Assembly: GCF_020524085.2 (NCBI RefSeq)
Contig: NZ_CP129016.1
Span: forward strand, 3,342,001-3,406,000
DNA: 64,000 nucleotides
From: Halobacillus litoralis
GTDB lineage: Bacteria > Bacillota > Bacilli > Bacillales > Halobacillaceae
Direction of reading: 5' to 3'
Made by a program: the position numbers and the translations under genes. Each line of letters starts with the position of its first letter. Position 1 is the stretch's first letter. Below the pieces are notes generated by a model that saw nothing but the letters and a program-made list of their open reading frames with translations, was not told the DNA's origin and made no database searches. Of this stretch, positions 32,672-41,013 are shown piece by piece.

Positions 32672-33562
32672 TTACTTCCCTCCGTGTGGATTTCTAAGAT
32701 TGTAATAGTCACGTGCTTCCTGCGGCGTCATTGGCTCAAGATCAAGGCCACGAAGCATCGTCACCGCTTTGTCGACAAGTTGTTCGTTTCTGGCCACCAC
32801 ACCTTTAGATAGGTAGATGTTATCTTCAAGACCTACACGAACATTTCCGCCAAGCATAGCCGCTTGAGACGCCATCGGCATTTGCATACGGCCGATGCCG
32901 AACGCGGACCAGTGCGCATTGTCAGGGATACGGTTCTTCATATAAAGCATCGTTTCCGCATCAGCGGCTGCTCCCCACGGAATGCCAAGACAGAATTGAT
33001 ACATCGGATCGCCATCGATCAATCCTTCTTCCACCAATTGATTAGCAAAACGAATGTGCCCGGTATCAAAGCATTCAAGCTCCGGTTTCACACCACTTTC
33101 CTGGATCAATTTCGCCTGATCACGCAGCCAGTCGGTCGGGCTCATGTAAATCATGTTGCCGAAGTTCGTACTTCCACAGTCAAGCGTGCACATTTCTGGT
33201 AAAAGTTCTCCAACCGGTTCATGACGCTCCGCCGGCGTTTGGATGTCTGTCCCATCACCACCAGCTGCCGGTGTATTTAAACTTGGAATAAAATCACCGC
33301 CGCCTCCGGACGTGATGTTAATGATGACATCCGTTTCTGATTCACGGATGCGATCGACGATTTCACGGTAGTGCTCCAAGTTATGACTGATCCCACCCGT
33401 TTTCGGATCACGGGCATGGACGTGAGCAACCGTCGCGCCTGCTTTTGCCGATTCAATCGCAGATTCTGCGATCTCTTTCGGTGTTACAGGTACATGTGGA
33501 TTTTTCTTCATTGTATCTCCCGCTCCTGTCACGGCAGATGTCAGCAATACTTTATTTTTCAT
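32672..33562 (-). CDS. 3-dehydrocarnitine cleavage enzyme (BKACE family)
   Basis: Beta-keto acid cleavage enzyme: condenses 3-dehydrocarnitine with acetyl-CoA, giving acetoacetate and betainyl-CoA. The 296-residue TIM-barrel protein shows VTGAGDTMKKNPHVPVTP, the zinc-binding HVHARD pair, NITSGGGGDFIPS and MCTLDCGSTNFG, as in BKACE (DUF849) members. First gene of the minus-strand carnitine operon; its promoter is overlapped by operator copy 1. AAAGGAGG precedes the ATG. Confidence 0.9.
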   Translation of the reverse strand: MKNKVLLTSAVTGAGDTMKKNPHVPVTPKEIAESAIESAKAGATVAHVHARDPKTGGISHNLEHYREIVDRIRESETDVIINITSGGGGDFIPSLNTPAAGGDGTDIQTPAERHEPVGELLPEMCTLDCGSTNFGNMIYMSPTDWLRDQAKLIQESGVKPELECFDTGHIRFANQLVEEGLIDGDPMYQFCLGIPWGAAADAETMLYMKNRIPDNAHWSAFGIGRMQMPMASQAAMLGGNVRVGLEDNIYLSKGVVARNEQLVDKAVTMLRGLDLEPMTPQEARDYYNLRNPHGGK

Positions 33563-33606
33563 TCCAAAGGTCCTCCTTTGAATTTGTTTGTTTAATCAAC
33601 CAGCAC

Positions 33607-33637
33607 AAACTATACCATCTGGACTGTTTAGTTTCAA
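33607..33637 (-). promoter_or_regulatory. Operator copy 1 over the promoter of the carnitine catabolic operon
   Basis: 28-bp partial palindrome (33607-33634) with AAACTA/TAGTTT ends and an ATCTGGAC core. On the minus strand it lies within TTGAAA (33632-33637), exact 17-bp spacer, TATAGT (33609-33614). It matches copy 2 at 24 of 28 positions when that is read on the other strand. Probably bound by the clustered TetR repressor. Confidence 0.75.
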
Positions 33638-33847
33638 ATGCTTTTTATGGATTTTTCATTAAAACCTTTTTTCTTCCCCTGTATGAGGGACATCAACGAC
33701 TCAGCCATTCAAGCAATTTTTCCTTTTCACAATGGATGAACAATAAACAAAGCACAAAACATACGAAAATCAGTGAAATATAACTTCCCATCCTATCATT
33801 CCTTGAATATGGCTTTATATTCTCCCATTTGCACCCTTATACATGTT

Positions 33848-33878
33848 TTGAAACAAAACCGTCCAGATTGTACAGTTT
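33848..33878 (+). promoter_or_regulatory. Operator copy 2 over the promoter of the BCCT transporter
   Basis: 28-bp element at 33851-33878 (core GTCCAGAT, end ACAGTTT) within TTGAAA (33848-33853), exact 17-bp spacer, TACAGT (33871-33876). Placement relative to -35 and -10 is the same as in copy 1, about 49 bp before the start codon. Confidence 0.75.
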
Positions 33879-33926
33879 AAAAAGTCACAGACGAAACAAC
33901 CGCATTTGAATAAAGGAGGAATAGCC

Positions 33927-35473
33927 ATGAAGAAACAACTCATGGACTGGAAAACGTTCGGAGGCGCACTCGCCTTATTACTATTCGTATCATTGCCTCT
34001 GATCATTTTCCCTGAACAAGGAAAAGAGATTGTGCTAGCGGCGAATGAGGTCGTTACACAACGATTAGGATTCTTATTTTTATCTGTCGGATTAATCATG
34101 CTGCTCTTCTTACTGTTTGTCGGAGTAAGCCGCTATGGAGATATCAAGCTCGGAGACGCCGAAACGAAAGCGGAATTCAAAACGAGCTCCTGGGCAGCGA
34201 TGCTGTTCACAAGCGGGATCGGAACGGGGATTCTCTATTGGGGCGTGATTGAGTGGGCCTACTATTACCATAGGGACCTCCCTTCGGCGTCGAAGCAGGT
34301 TCCAATGAAGCGATCCAGTGGGCATCCACATATGGGTTCTTCCACTGGGGACCGATCGCGTGGGCGATGTTCGCCATCCCTGCCCTTCCGATCGGCTACA
34401 TGTTTTTCGTTAAGAAAACCGATGTTTTCAAAATCAGTGAAGCCTGTCGCCCTGTCCTCGGAAAATACACCGATGGCTGGGTCGGACGCCTTGTCGACAT
34501 TCTGTTCATGTTTGGCCTGTTAGGTGGAGGCGGAACAGGACTTGCGCTTTCCGCACCGATTATTTCAGCTGGTCTGAACAATTTGATTGGCATTCCCGAT
34601 ACGATGACGACGAAATCGATCATTCTGCTTTTCTGTACTATGATTTTCGGGCTAAGTGCTTATTCGGGTCTACAAAAAGGGATCCGCGTCCTCAGTGATA
34701 TCAACTTGTGGCTCGCGTTCATCCTGTTGATTTTCATTTTCACCGTCGGACCGACGACATTCATTACAGAATCGACGACTTCAGCGCTCGGCCGGATGAT
34801 GGACAACTTCTTCCTTATGAGTTTATGGTCTGAACCATTCAACGACCTTGCCTCCTTCACCCGGACAGGATTTCCTGAAGGCTGGACGGTCTTCTACTGG
34901 GCATGGTGGATTGTCTATGCTCCGTTTGTCGGCCTATTCATCGCCCGGATTTCCAAAGGACGGACGATCCGCCAAGTCGTGTTTGGAACCATCCTATTCG
35001 GAAGTTTAGGGACAATCCTTTTCTTCGGAATCTTAGGAAACTACTCCATGTATCTCGAATTGAGTGGTCAATATCCGGTCATCGAAACCTTGAACCAACA
35101 AGGAGCACCGGCGGCCATCATCGGCACCTTGACTGAACTGCCGCTCGCAACACTCGCGATCATCGTGTTCATTTTGCTCGCTACGATTTTCTTATCGACG
35201 ACCTATGATTCCGGATCGTATGTCATTGCATCCGTTGTGCAAAAACACGTCGAAGGTGAACCACTGAAATGGAACCGTCTGTTCTGGGCCTTGGCATTAT
35301 CTATTCTGCCGATGATTTTCATGAACATGGGCGGACTGACGACCCTGCAGACGATCAGCATCGTGGGCGGTTTTCCATTACTGATCATTCTGCCGATTCT
35401 CGGATGGTCGTTCATCAAAATGGTGAACGAAGACCGCGCCAAAGAAGAAAAAGAAAACAGGAAAGCCTCTTAA
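33927..35473 (+). pseudogene. BCCT-family carnitine/betaine transporter, frameshifted
   Basis: Sodium- or proton-coupled BCCT carrier, here most likely importing carnitine. The start at 33927 has AAAGGAGG. The first frame runs MKKQLMDWKTFGGALAL to GVIEWAYYYH and then goes astray; the second frame resumes PFGVEAGSNEAIQWASTYGF and continues to 35473 with the BCCT signature GWTVFYWAWW and about ten more helices. The break is at CATAGGGACCTCCC (34269-34282). One missing base, or two extra, would give the expected YYYxxPPFG. With one base added the product would be 515 residues, the normal length. It heads the divergent half of the carnitine cluster. Confidence 0.85.
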
Positions 35474-35489
35474 GAAAGGAAGACACACC

Positions 35490-35891
35490 ATGAAAACACG
35501 TTATGAAAAAGGACTGGAAACCCTCCGTTCCTATACAGATGAACAAAAAGGCACCAACCATTTTGAACTTATGAAAGCACTGGAAGATATCGCCCCGGAT
35601 CTCGGAACGTACATCATTGAGTTTGCCTACGGCGATATCTACAACCGTGATCATTTAAGCAAACAATCCCGAGCACTTACGGTCCTGTCAAGCCTTGTCA
35701 CCCAGGGCTCCGGAAGCCTGCCGCAGCTTGAGCTTCACATTAACACCGCTCTAAATGCCGGCCTTTCGGAAAAAGAAATCATTGAATCCATGATGCAGCT
35801 GATCCCGTATGTTGGTTTCCCATCCGTTATCAATGCGTTAACTCAGGCACGGAAAGTGTTCCAGGAACGCACAGAAAAAGCTTTGGCCTAA
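35490..35891 (+). CDS. Carboxymuconolactone decarboxylase (CMD/AhpD-like) family protein
   Basis: 133-residue all-helical CMD-fold protein, with LEDIAPDLGTYIIEFAYGDIYNR, LSKQSRALTVLSSLVTQGS and LHINTALNAGLSEKEIIESM as family segments. The AhpD CxxC pair is absent, so it is not an alkylhydroperoxidase. It follows the BCCT gene by 16 bp with AAAGGAAG and so shares its operator. A role in carnitine breakdown is implied only by position; it could handle a downstream metabolite or act as a non-enzymatic partner. Confidence 0.82.
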   Translation: MKTRYEKGLETLRSYTDEQKGTNHFELMKALEDIAPDLGTYIIEFAYGDIYNRDHLSKQSRALTVLSSLVTQGSGSLPQLELHINTALNAGLSEKEIIESMMQLIPYVGFPSVINALTQARKVFQERTEKALA

Positions 35892-35913
35892 ATCATCATA
35901 AGCTAGACGAAAT

Positions 35914-35951
35914 AAAAATCACCAGCTCTCACAAAGAGCTGGTGATTTTTT
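35914..35951. terminator. Bidirectional rho-independent terminator
   Basis: AAAAATCACCAGCTCT, 5-nt loop, AGAGCTGGTGATTTTTT; shared by the CMD gene and the convergent TetR gene. Confidence 0.92.
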
Positions 35952-36492
35952 ATTTCGGTTTATATGTTTGTTCATTCAATCGTTCAAGAACCTGTTTTCT
36001 AAGCGTCGGCGGCAGAGTCCCGAGCCCGAAAATCTCAGACAGCCATAACCCATCGACCGCAAGACGCAGGATCGTCGCATCTACTTGATCGAGGCCGTCA
36101 TGCTCGATATGGTTCTGCCAGTCGGCATATGTATCCTGCAGAGGTTTCAACAACTTAGGATTGATCCCTTGAGCAGCGAGCATCCCGGAACTGAGCGGAC
36201 GGTTTTCCGTACTTTTATCGTGCATGACGTTAATGAACGACCGTGCCCATTTCCCTGTGTCCTCCTCATCGTTTTCTACTAATTCTTCCACATTCTCCCG
36301 GTAGACATCGTTCATGTACTGAACGAGACCTTCTACAAGTGCTTCTTTTGTGGAAAAGTGATACAACAGTCCGCCCTTGCTCACCTCTGCGCGTTTAGCG
36401 ACAGCGTCCAATGTGAGCGCATCGCTCCCCTGCTCCCGGACGATGAGTGCGGCTGCTTCCAAAATCTTTTGCCGTTTCGACTCTCTTGGCAT
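35950..36492 (-). CDS. TetR-family transcriptional regulator of the carnitine cluster
   Basis: 180-residue TetR repressor: N-terminal helix-turn-helix (RQKILEAAALIVREQGSDAL, AEVSKGGLLYHFSTKEALVEG) and a ligand-binding domain of the BetI/TetR_C_33 flavour. It is the only regulator in the cluster and probably binds the two 28-bp operators at 33607-33634 and 33851-33878, with carnitine or a catabolite as inducer (inference). No copy of the operator is visible before its own start, so autoregulation is not evident. Confidence 0.85.
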   Translation of the reverse strand: MPRESKRQKILEAAALIVREQGSDALTLDAVAKRAEVSKGGLLYHFSTKEALVEGLVQYMNDVYRENVEELVENDEEDTGKWARSFINVMHDKSTENRPLSSGMLAAQGINPKLLKPLQDTYADWQNHIEHDGLDQVDATILRLAVDGLWLSEIFGLGTLPPTLRKQVLERLNEQTYKPK

Positions 36493-36548
36493 GTGCTTCC
36501 CTCATTTACGTTCATTTTTCTTCATGTTATCAGTATTCAAAAGGGTTT

Positions 36549-36776
36549 TCAATTTGAGTGAGCCCGATATCGATTCCTTTGCCGCTTCTTTTCGTATGCA
36601 TTTCCGACGATGTAGCTGACGGTAATCGCCAGGATAAAAGGAACGACGGAACCACCCATGGTAACCCCATTCGCTGTCTCTTCATAAAAGGAGAACATGA
36701 ACAGTTTGTACTCAAGAGTGTGACCAATCCCTAAAAGAAACGTGCTGCCCCCTACTAAAGTCAAGAAACCAATCAT
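36549..36776 (-). CDS. Small two-helix membrane protein
   Basis: 75 residues with two hydrophobic helices (MIGFLTLVGGSTFLLGIGHTLEYKL and VVPFILAITVSYIVGNAY) and a very basic tail (EKKRQRNRYRAHSN). The ribosome binding site is weak (GGAAAACGG). The composition and positive-inside tail look like a real membrane protein, but no family or partner is recognised. Confidence 0.5.
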   Translation of the reverse strand: MIGFLTLVGGSTFLLGIGHTLEYKLFMFSFYEETANGVTMGGSVVPFILAITVSYIVGNAYEKKRQRNRYRAHSN

Positions 36777-36986
36777 GACCGTTTTCCATATCTACCGTCA
36801 CTTCCTATACCTTTCCTACAACGACTAAACAGCAGGATTATTGTATCAAACTCTTCTTCATATGAGTATTAGTCCACCCCTCTAATCATGTCGTTAAATT
36901 TAGGTCCTTTTTTGGAAAAATGTGAAAAAAACGAGCTTGAAATGATAGGATAAAAGAGCACGCACACAGGGATAGGAGAGGTTTGC

Positions 36987-38006
36987 ATGTTGATGACGTT
37001 TAATATCGAAGAAACAGAAGGAGCCAAAAAGAAAATAACCAAAAGCACCGAAGAAATTTCTAAAGTTACATACAAAAAACTGGGATTAACCGAGGAAGCT
37101 TTAGAAGACTTCCTTCAAGATCACATCGAAGTGATTACGTTGGAAGAAGATTGGGACTTGAAAGTTATCGGTAAACAAGTCCGTAATGATGCGAACAAGC
37201 GGACAGACCTGGTTGGACTCGATAGCAACGGAAGCATTGTCATTATCGAAATCAAGCGGGATGAGCAGGATATGAAAGCCAGAAGAGATAATTTCGAATC
37301 ACAGGCGATTCGGTATGCTGCTTCTTTTGCCAAAATGGAAACCATCGAAGAACTGGTTGAACAAGTGTATGGCCGTTTTTTACTACAAAATGGGGAGGTT
37401 GATGAAAGCAGGATTGTTGAAACGGGAGTAAAAGAAATCACGGATTTTCTTAAAAAGAACGATGCCCTGGACAACTTCAATCAGAACCAGCGGATCATTT
37501 TGATTGCGTCCAGTTTCGAACCAAGTGTCCTTTCTGCATCCACCTGGCTTTTGTCCCAGGGCGTGGATATTTCCTGTGTTGAAGTCGCTCCTCATTTAAT
37601 TGATGGGAGTAACGACAAAGAGTACATCCTGAAGGTGAATAAACTGCTTCCCCTCGGTTCAGAAGATGATTATCTAAGTGAGATTGTGAAAAAAGAGTTC
37701 ACCTCTGCTCCCGATAAAAAAGCGGGAGGAAAACACCGCAACCTTCCTCGATTACCTCAAATGTTAGAGGACGGGATCGTGGACATTGGTGACGAAATCT
37801 ACCATGTATCGGATGAAGAAGGGATCGAAACAAAATCCCATATTCACGGCCCTAAAGAAGTCATTTGGAACGGCAAAGTGTACTCCTTGAATGAATGGGG
37901 AGCGATGTTCCATCACAAAAAAAAGGTGAATGCCTACACGAGAGCTGTCGTCGTTCGCTATGGAAAAACGTTGGAACAGATTAGAAAAGATTACTACAAG
38001 CTTTAA
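36987..38006 (+). CDS. PD-(D/E)XK nuclease-like protein with C-terminal RAMA-like domain
   Basis: 339 residues. The N-terminal half resembles DUF91/NucS-type endonucleases: a helical lead (EDFLQDHIEVI), then the core RTDLVGLDSNGSIVIIEIKRD, where D and ExK form a PD-(D/E)XK site, then QAIRYAASFA. The C-terminal 90 residues (EDGIVDIGDEIYH; IWNGKVYSLNEWGAMF) resemble the RAMA domain found in restriction and modification proteins. AGGAGAGG precedes the ATG. It stands alone, with no methylase or helicase nearby. DNA cleavage or repair is likely; defence is possible but unproven. Confidence 0.72.
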   Translation: MLMTFNIEETEGAKKKITKSTEEISKVTYKKLGLTEEALEDFLQDHIEVITLEEDWDLKVIGKQVRNDANKRTDLVGLDSNGSIVIIEIKRDEQDMKARRDNFESQAIRYAASFAKMETIEELVEQVYGRFLLQNGEVDESRIVETGVKEITDFLKKNDALDNFNQNQRIILIASSFEPSVLSASTWLLSQGVDISCVEVAPHLIDGSNDKEYILKVNKLLPLGSEDDYLSEIVKKEFTSAPDKKAGGKHRNLPRLPQMLEDGIVDIGDEIYHVSDEEGIETKSHIHGPKEVIWNGKVYSLNEWGAMFHHKKKVNAYTRAVVVRYGKTLEQIRKDYYKL

Positions 38007-38025
38007 TTTTTTTAGGTAAAGCCAA

Positions 38026-38070
38026 AAAAAAGCCAAAGGTACACATGAGAAGTGTGCACCTTTGGCTTTT
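38026..38070. terminator. Bidirectional rho-independent terminator
   Basis: AAAAGCCAAAGGT and ACCTTTGGCTTTT arms, extended by CACA/TGTG, between the convergent nuclease-like gene and the 62-residue ORF. Confidence 0.85.
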
Positions 38071-38080
38071 AACCCTGAAC

Positions 38081-38269
38081 TCACGCGTGACTCTTCACAT
38101 TCTCAAGCGCCATAAAATAATTGAGCACAAACTGGCGCACTTCCCATTCTGGCACTTCCTTCACGCCATCCGTAAACACCGACTGATGATAAGAATAATT
38201 TCCGAAATGACGGCGTTTGCCTGAAATCAGATCAGCCATCACTTTGTTCGTCTTCTCCATGTATTGCAT
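38081..38269 (-). CDS. Small conserved-looking protein of unknown function
   Basis: 62-residue soluble protein: MQYMEKTNKVMADLISGKRR, then HFGNYSYHQSVFTDG and a helical end EWEVRQFVLNYFMALENVKS. The start at 38269 is chosen for AAAGGATG nine bases upstream. It has a terminator and follows the kinase gene by about 50 bp. I do not recognise the family. Confidence 0.6.
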   Translation of the reverse strand: MQYMEKTNKVMADLISGKRRHFGNYSYHQSVFTDGVKEVPEWEVRQFVLNYFMALENVKSHA

Positions 38270-38319
38270 GCTCATCATCCTTTCTATCACAAGCATAGCC
38301 AGAATAAGAGATTCTTATA

Positions 38320-38871
38320 CTAGGAAGATAGAAGACCTTCAACCTTTGCAAGCACGTCGCTGACTTCCCCCTCTTTTTCAATGGTAAAAAAGTGGTCTGC
38401 CTCCTCAGCAGACGGGGCTTGGATATGATATGATTCTTCCTGCTGGCGTCGCAGGACCTCACCAAAAGAAGAGGCGGTGCGTAAAACGGATGAATCCCGC
38501 TTGCTTTCTCTTATACGTGTTTCAAGGAGGGCGTCCGACACATCAAAATTTACAAGAATCGTAGAAAAGCCTTTCCTTTTAAAGTCTTCCAGCAGCGCTT
38601 TCCTTGCCTTTGCACGCCGGTTCGAATTACAGATGATGAGATGCAGATCCGTTTCTACTATCGCATGATCGACAATCATTTTCGTCATGCTGTGTTTGAT
38701 CGCATTCGGACCATCTCCAGGAACGAGCCGGGAATAATGAGTATTCAAAAATGCCGCATGTTCATCCTGGTCAATTACGACCGTATTCTTCACCGCTTCC
38801 TCAAGCAGTCTCGCAAACGTCGACTTTCCGCTGTGCGTCATCCCCACAGTCATCACGACAAATCTATTCAT
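38320..38871 (-). CDS. P-loop kinase/ATPase (AAA_33-type)
   Basis: 183-residue P-loop NTPase of the zeta-toxin/polynucleotide-kinase-like AAA_33 group. Walker A is GMTHSGKST near the N-terminus, a Walker B-like LHLIICNSN follows, and a lid region RIRESKRDSS carries arginines. Such proteins phosphorylate small molecules or nucleic acids; the target is unknown. The start at 38871 has GGGAGGAG. It overlaps the end of the VanZ gene by 8 bp, so the two are translationally coupled. Confidence 0.75.
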   Translation of the reverse strand: MNRFVVMTVGMTHSGKSTFARLLEEAVKNTVVIDQDEHAAFLNTHYSRLVPGDGPNAIKHSMTKMIVDHAIVETDLHLIICNSNRRAKARKALLEDFKRKGFSTILVNFDVSDALLETRIRESKRDSSVLRTASSFGEVLRRQQEESYHIQAPSAEEADHFFTIEKEGEVSDVLAKVEGLLSS

Positions 38872-39343
38872 GGCTTCTCCTCCCGACCCATTTTTGGACG
38901 AAGGATGTTTTCCACACGAGGAAACCAAGCCAGGCACCGAATAGATTCAGAATAAAATCGTCGATATCAAAACTCCCTCTTTGGGTGAGTAATTGCGCGA
39001 CTTCAGCCGAGAGGATGATCAAAACAAAGGCGAGCAGGAAGGCACTCATACGCCTCAGTTTTCTAAACAGAGAAGGCAGGAAAATGCCCATCGGGATGAA
39101 TACCAGCACATTCCCGAGCAGATTCTTCACAGCCGTCCACGTATTCATCGTCCCATTCTCCCAGGCTGTTATATAATTCCCGATTGTTTTGAACGGAACC
39201 AGATTGGAACGGTTTTGTATATATTCCACTAGACTCATAGACATCCCCGCCGAACCACGCAATTGAAAAAACATGTAAAACGTGAGAAACAGGAGATAGG
39301 CGATAAAACCTATACTCATGATGATGCGTTGAACCTTTGACAT
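38864..39343 (-). CDS. VanZ-family membrane protein
   Basis: 159-residue membrane protein of the VanZ family with four to five helices. Family marks are NLVPFKTI after the first helix, LGNVLVFIPMGIFLPSLF, and the closing SFDIDDFILNLFGAWLGFLVW with its D-D-x-x-x-N pattern. VanZ proteins give low teicoplanin resistance in enterococci, but most relatives have no known role. GGAGG precedes the ATG at 39343. It is followed at once by a P-loop kinase gene. Confidence 0.85.
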   Translation of the reverse strand: MSKVQRIIMSIGFIAYLLFLTFYMFFQLRGSAGMSMSLVEYIQNRSNLVPFKTIGNYITAWENGTMNTWTAVKNLLGNVLVFIPMGIFLPSLFRKLRRMSAFLLAFVLIILSAEVAQLLTQRGSFDIDDFILNLFGAWLGFLVWKTSFVQKWVGRRSHE

Positions 39344-39435
39344 AAGAACCTCCACCAACTTTTTTCTTCTGTATATTCCCTATCCATACCCACGAGCGGT
39401 AACAAACCAAACCATCCATTATCAAAAACCACGAG

Positions 39436-40647
39436 CTACACCGCCGCTTCATCCACTTCCTTTTCTTTCCACAGCCGATTAACGAAACCGATCCCTAACG
39501 TTACTAAAAGCATCAGCCAGGCTCCTCCTACAACCGCCACTTTGATCGAAACCCATTCAGCAGCCGCTCCAATAGTGATGGTCGCAAGGATGACGAGCAC
39601 ACTTTCGACCAGACCGAACACGCTCGTCACCCTCCCCATCACTTCAACAGGAATATACTCCTGGTAAAAGGTATGAAAGCCCGTATTTGCAAAAGCAAGC
39701 GCAAACGATAGCAAAAAGAAGCCGACCGCCGCTCCTGAAAAATTCACGGAAAAGGCATAGATCAAGTAACCGGATGCTACCAACACTCCGCCCCCAGTGA
39801 GGAGGGTCTTCGTCGAGAGATGATTTCCGCACCACGTAAGGATTAGAGCCCCTACTGCGATTCCTGCCCCCGCAATACTGACAAGAAAACCATAGGTCGT
39901 ATCCGTCAGCCCGAGCACTTCTTTTGAAAAAGCCGCTTCCAATGAATCCGGGGCCGCCGCCATCACCATCATCAGACCGAACAGAAAATAAATCGTCATA
40001 ATCAACATGTGACGCTTTGTAAACCTCCGAACAACGTGCCAATCTTTCTTAAGCAAGGCCACCGACCACGATTCATTCTCCACTCCAACCTCTTTTTCCA
40101 AACGGGGAAGCAACAGCGAGATGATCCCTGAAATGAAAAACGTACAGGCATTAAAGTAAATCGCCAACTCCGTCGTTCCGACTATAAAAAGTACGCCCGC
40201 AATCGCAGGTCCGATCAGAAACCCTCCCGAATCAATCAAACTTCTCAGTGCATTGAACCGTTTCCGCTGGTCCCTTGGAATCAACTTTGTCACATACGTC
40301 ATGGATGCAGGTTCGAATACAGACCCAGCCATGTTTACAAACAAAACAAGCACATACATCGCTGAAAGCGAGGTCAAAGCAGGGAGAAAGAAAAGGAAGA
40401 TGGCCCTGACCACATCAAGGCCAATCATAAGATTCCGCTGATTCACCCTATCCACAAAAGACCCCGCCCATATGTTCGTCAAGAGCGTTGCCGCCGGCTT
40501 CAGTAAGTACAAAACAGCGACAGCCAGCGGTGAGCCCGTCATTTCAAGCACGATAAGATTCAACGCAATTAAATAAATCCAGTCTCCGATGTTCGAGAGA
40601 CCGATCCCTGATAATAATAGAAACGAATACTTCCACGAACGAAACAT
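39436..40647 (-). CDS. MFS transporter, T-box controlled
   Basis: 403-residue Major Facilitator with twelve predicted helices of the MFS_3/EntS-like exporter type. The A-loop motif is weakly present as GSFVDRVNQRNLMIGLD, and motif C-like glycine patterns lie around ALRSLIDSGGFLIGPAIAG. A T-box leader ends 36 bp upstream and GGGAGG precedes the ATG, so its expression should follow the charging of one tRNA. This points to an amino acid or peptide-like substrate, or to export of an antimetabolite. Related MFS_3 members export siderophores or macrolides. Confidence 0.85.
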   Translation of the reverse strand: MFRSWKYSFLLLSGIGLSNIGDWIYLIALNLIVLEMTGSPLAVAVLYLLKPAATLLTNIWAGSFVDRVNQRNLMIGLDVVRAIFLFFLPALTSLSAMYVLVLFVNMAGSVFEPASMTYVTKLIPRDQRKRFNALRSLIDSGGFLIGPAIAGVLFIVGTTELAIYFNACTFFISGIISLLLPRLEKEVGVENESWSVALLKKDWHVVRRFTKRHMLIMTIYFLFGLMMVMAAAPDSLEAAFSKEVLGLTDTTYGFLVSIAGAGIAVGALILTWCGNHLSTKTLLTGGGVLVASGYLIYAFSVNFSGAAVGFFLLSFALAFANTGFHTFYQEYIPVEVMGRVTSVFGLVESVLVILATITIGAAAEWVSIKVAVVGGAWLMLLVTLGIGFVNRLWKEKEVDEAAV

Positions 40648-40682
40648 GTTTCAACCTCCCTACAGACCGTTTTAGAGAAATT

Positions 40683-40966
40683 AAAAACCCCACCCCCAAG
40701 ACAGATCAGTCTTGGGGGCGAGGTCTGTTTCATCCGCGGTGCCACCCCAGTTTTATAGATGTGTCGCCACACCCAGCTCATCAGGTACGTTCATACCCTG
40801 TCTCTGTAACGGGAGCTCCCGTCCCATGATCCCCATCAGGTTCCCATGAGAAGCTCAGAGGTTTGGTTCAATAAGGGAAGCCCTGCTCCTTTTCAGCACC
40901 CGGAGCTCTCTGTGAAGGCTTCTGCTTACCTACTCTTCTCGTCATTGCCGCTTTCATTTCTCTATA
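40683..40966 (-). ncRNA. T-box riboswitch leader
   Basis: Minus-strand leader of about 280 nt. The T-box GGGGTGGCACCGCGG lies at 40734-40748, followed by a strong terminator (CCCCCAAGAC/GTCTTGGGGG and TTTTT, about 40684-40713). Upstream are stem I elements: AGAGAG with GGTGCTGAAAAGGAGC, and a specifier region TGAACCAAACCTCTGAG (40854-40870). The specifier could be CAA (Gln) or CCA (Pro); the UGGC in the T-box would pair with a G73 tRNA, favouring Gln or Asn over Pro. A TTTACA -35 is at 40989-40994, with a weaker -10 near 40966-40972. Confidence 0.9.
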
Positions 40967-41013
40967 CTATGCAAGAATCATCCAATTTTGTAAAGGGTTT
41001 CTTTTAAACGGCC

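Noticed and set aside
38864..39452. Alternative minus-strand frame overlapping the VanZ gene
   Set aside because: The VanZ frame has the family motifs and a GGAGG start; the other is a shadow frame.
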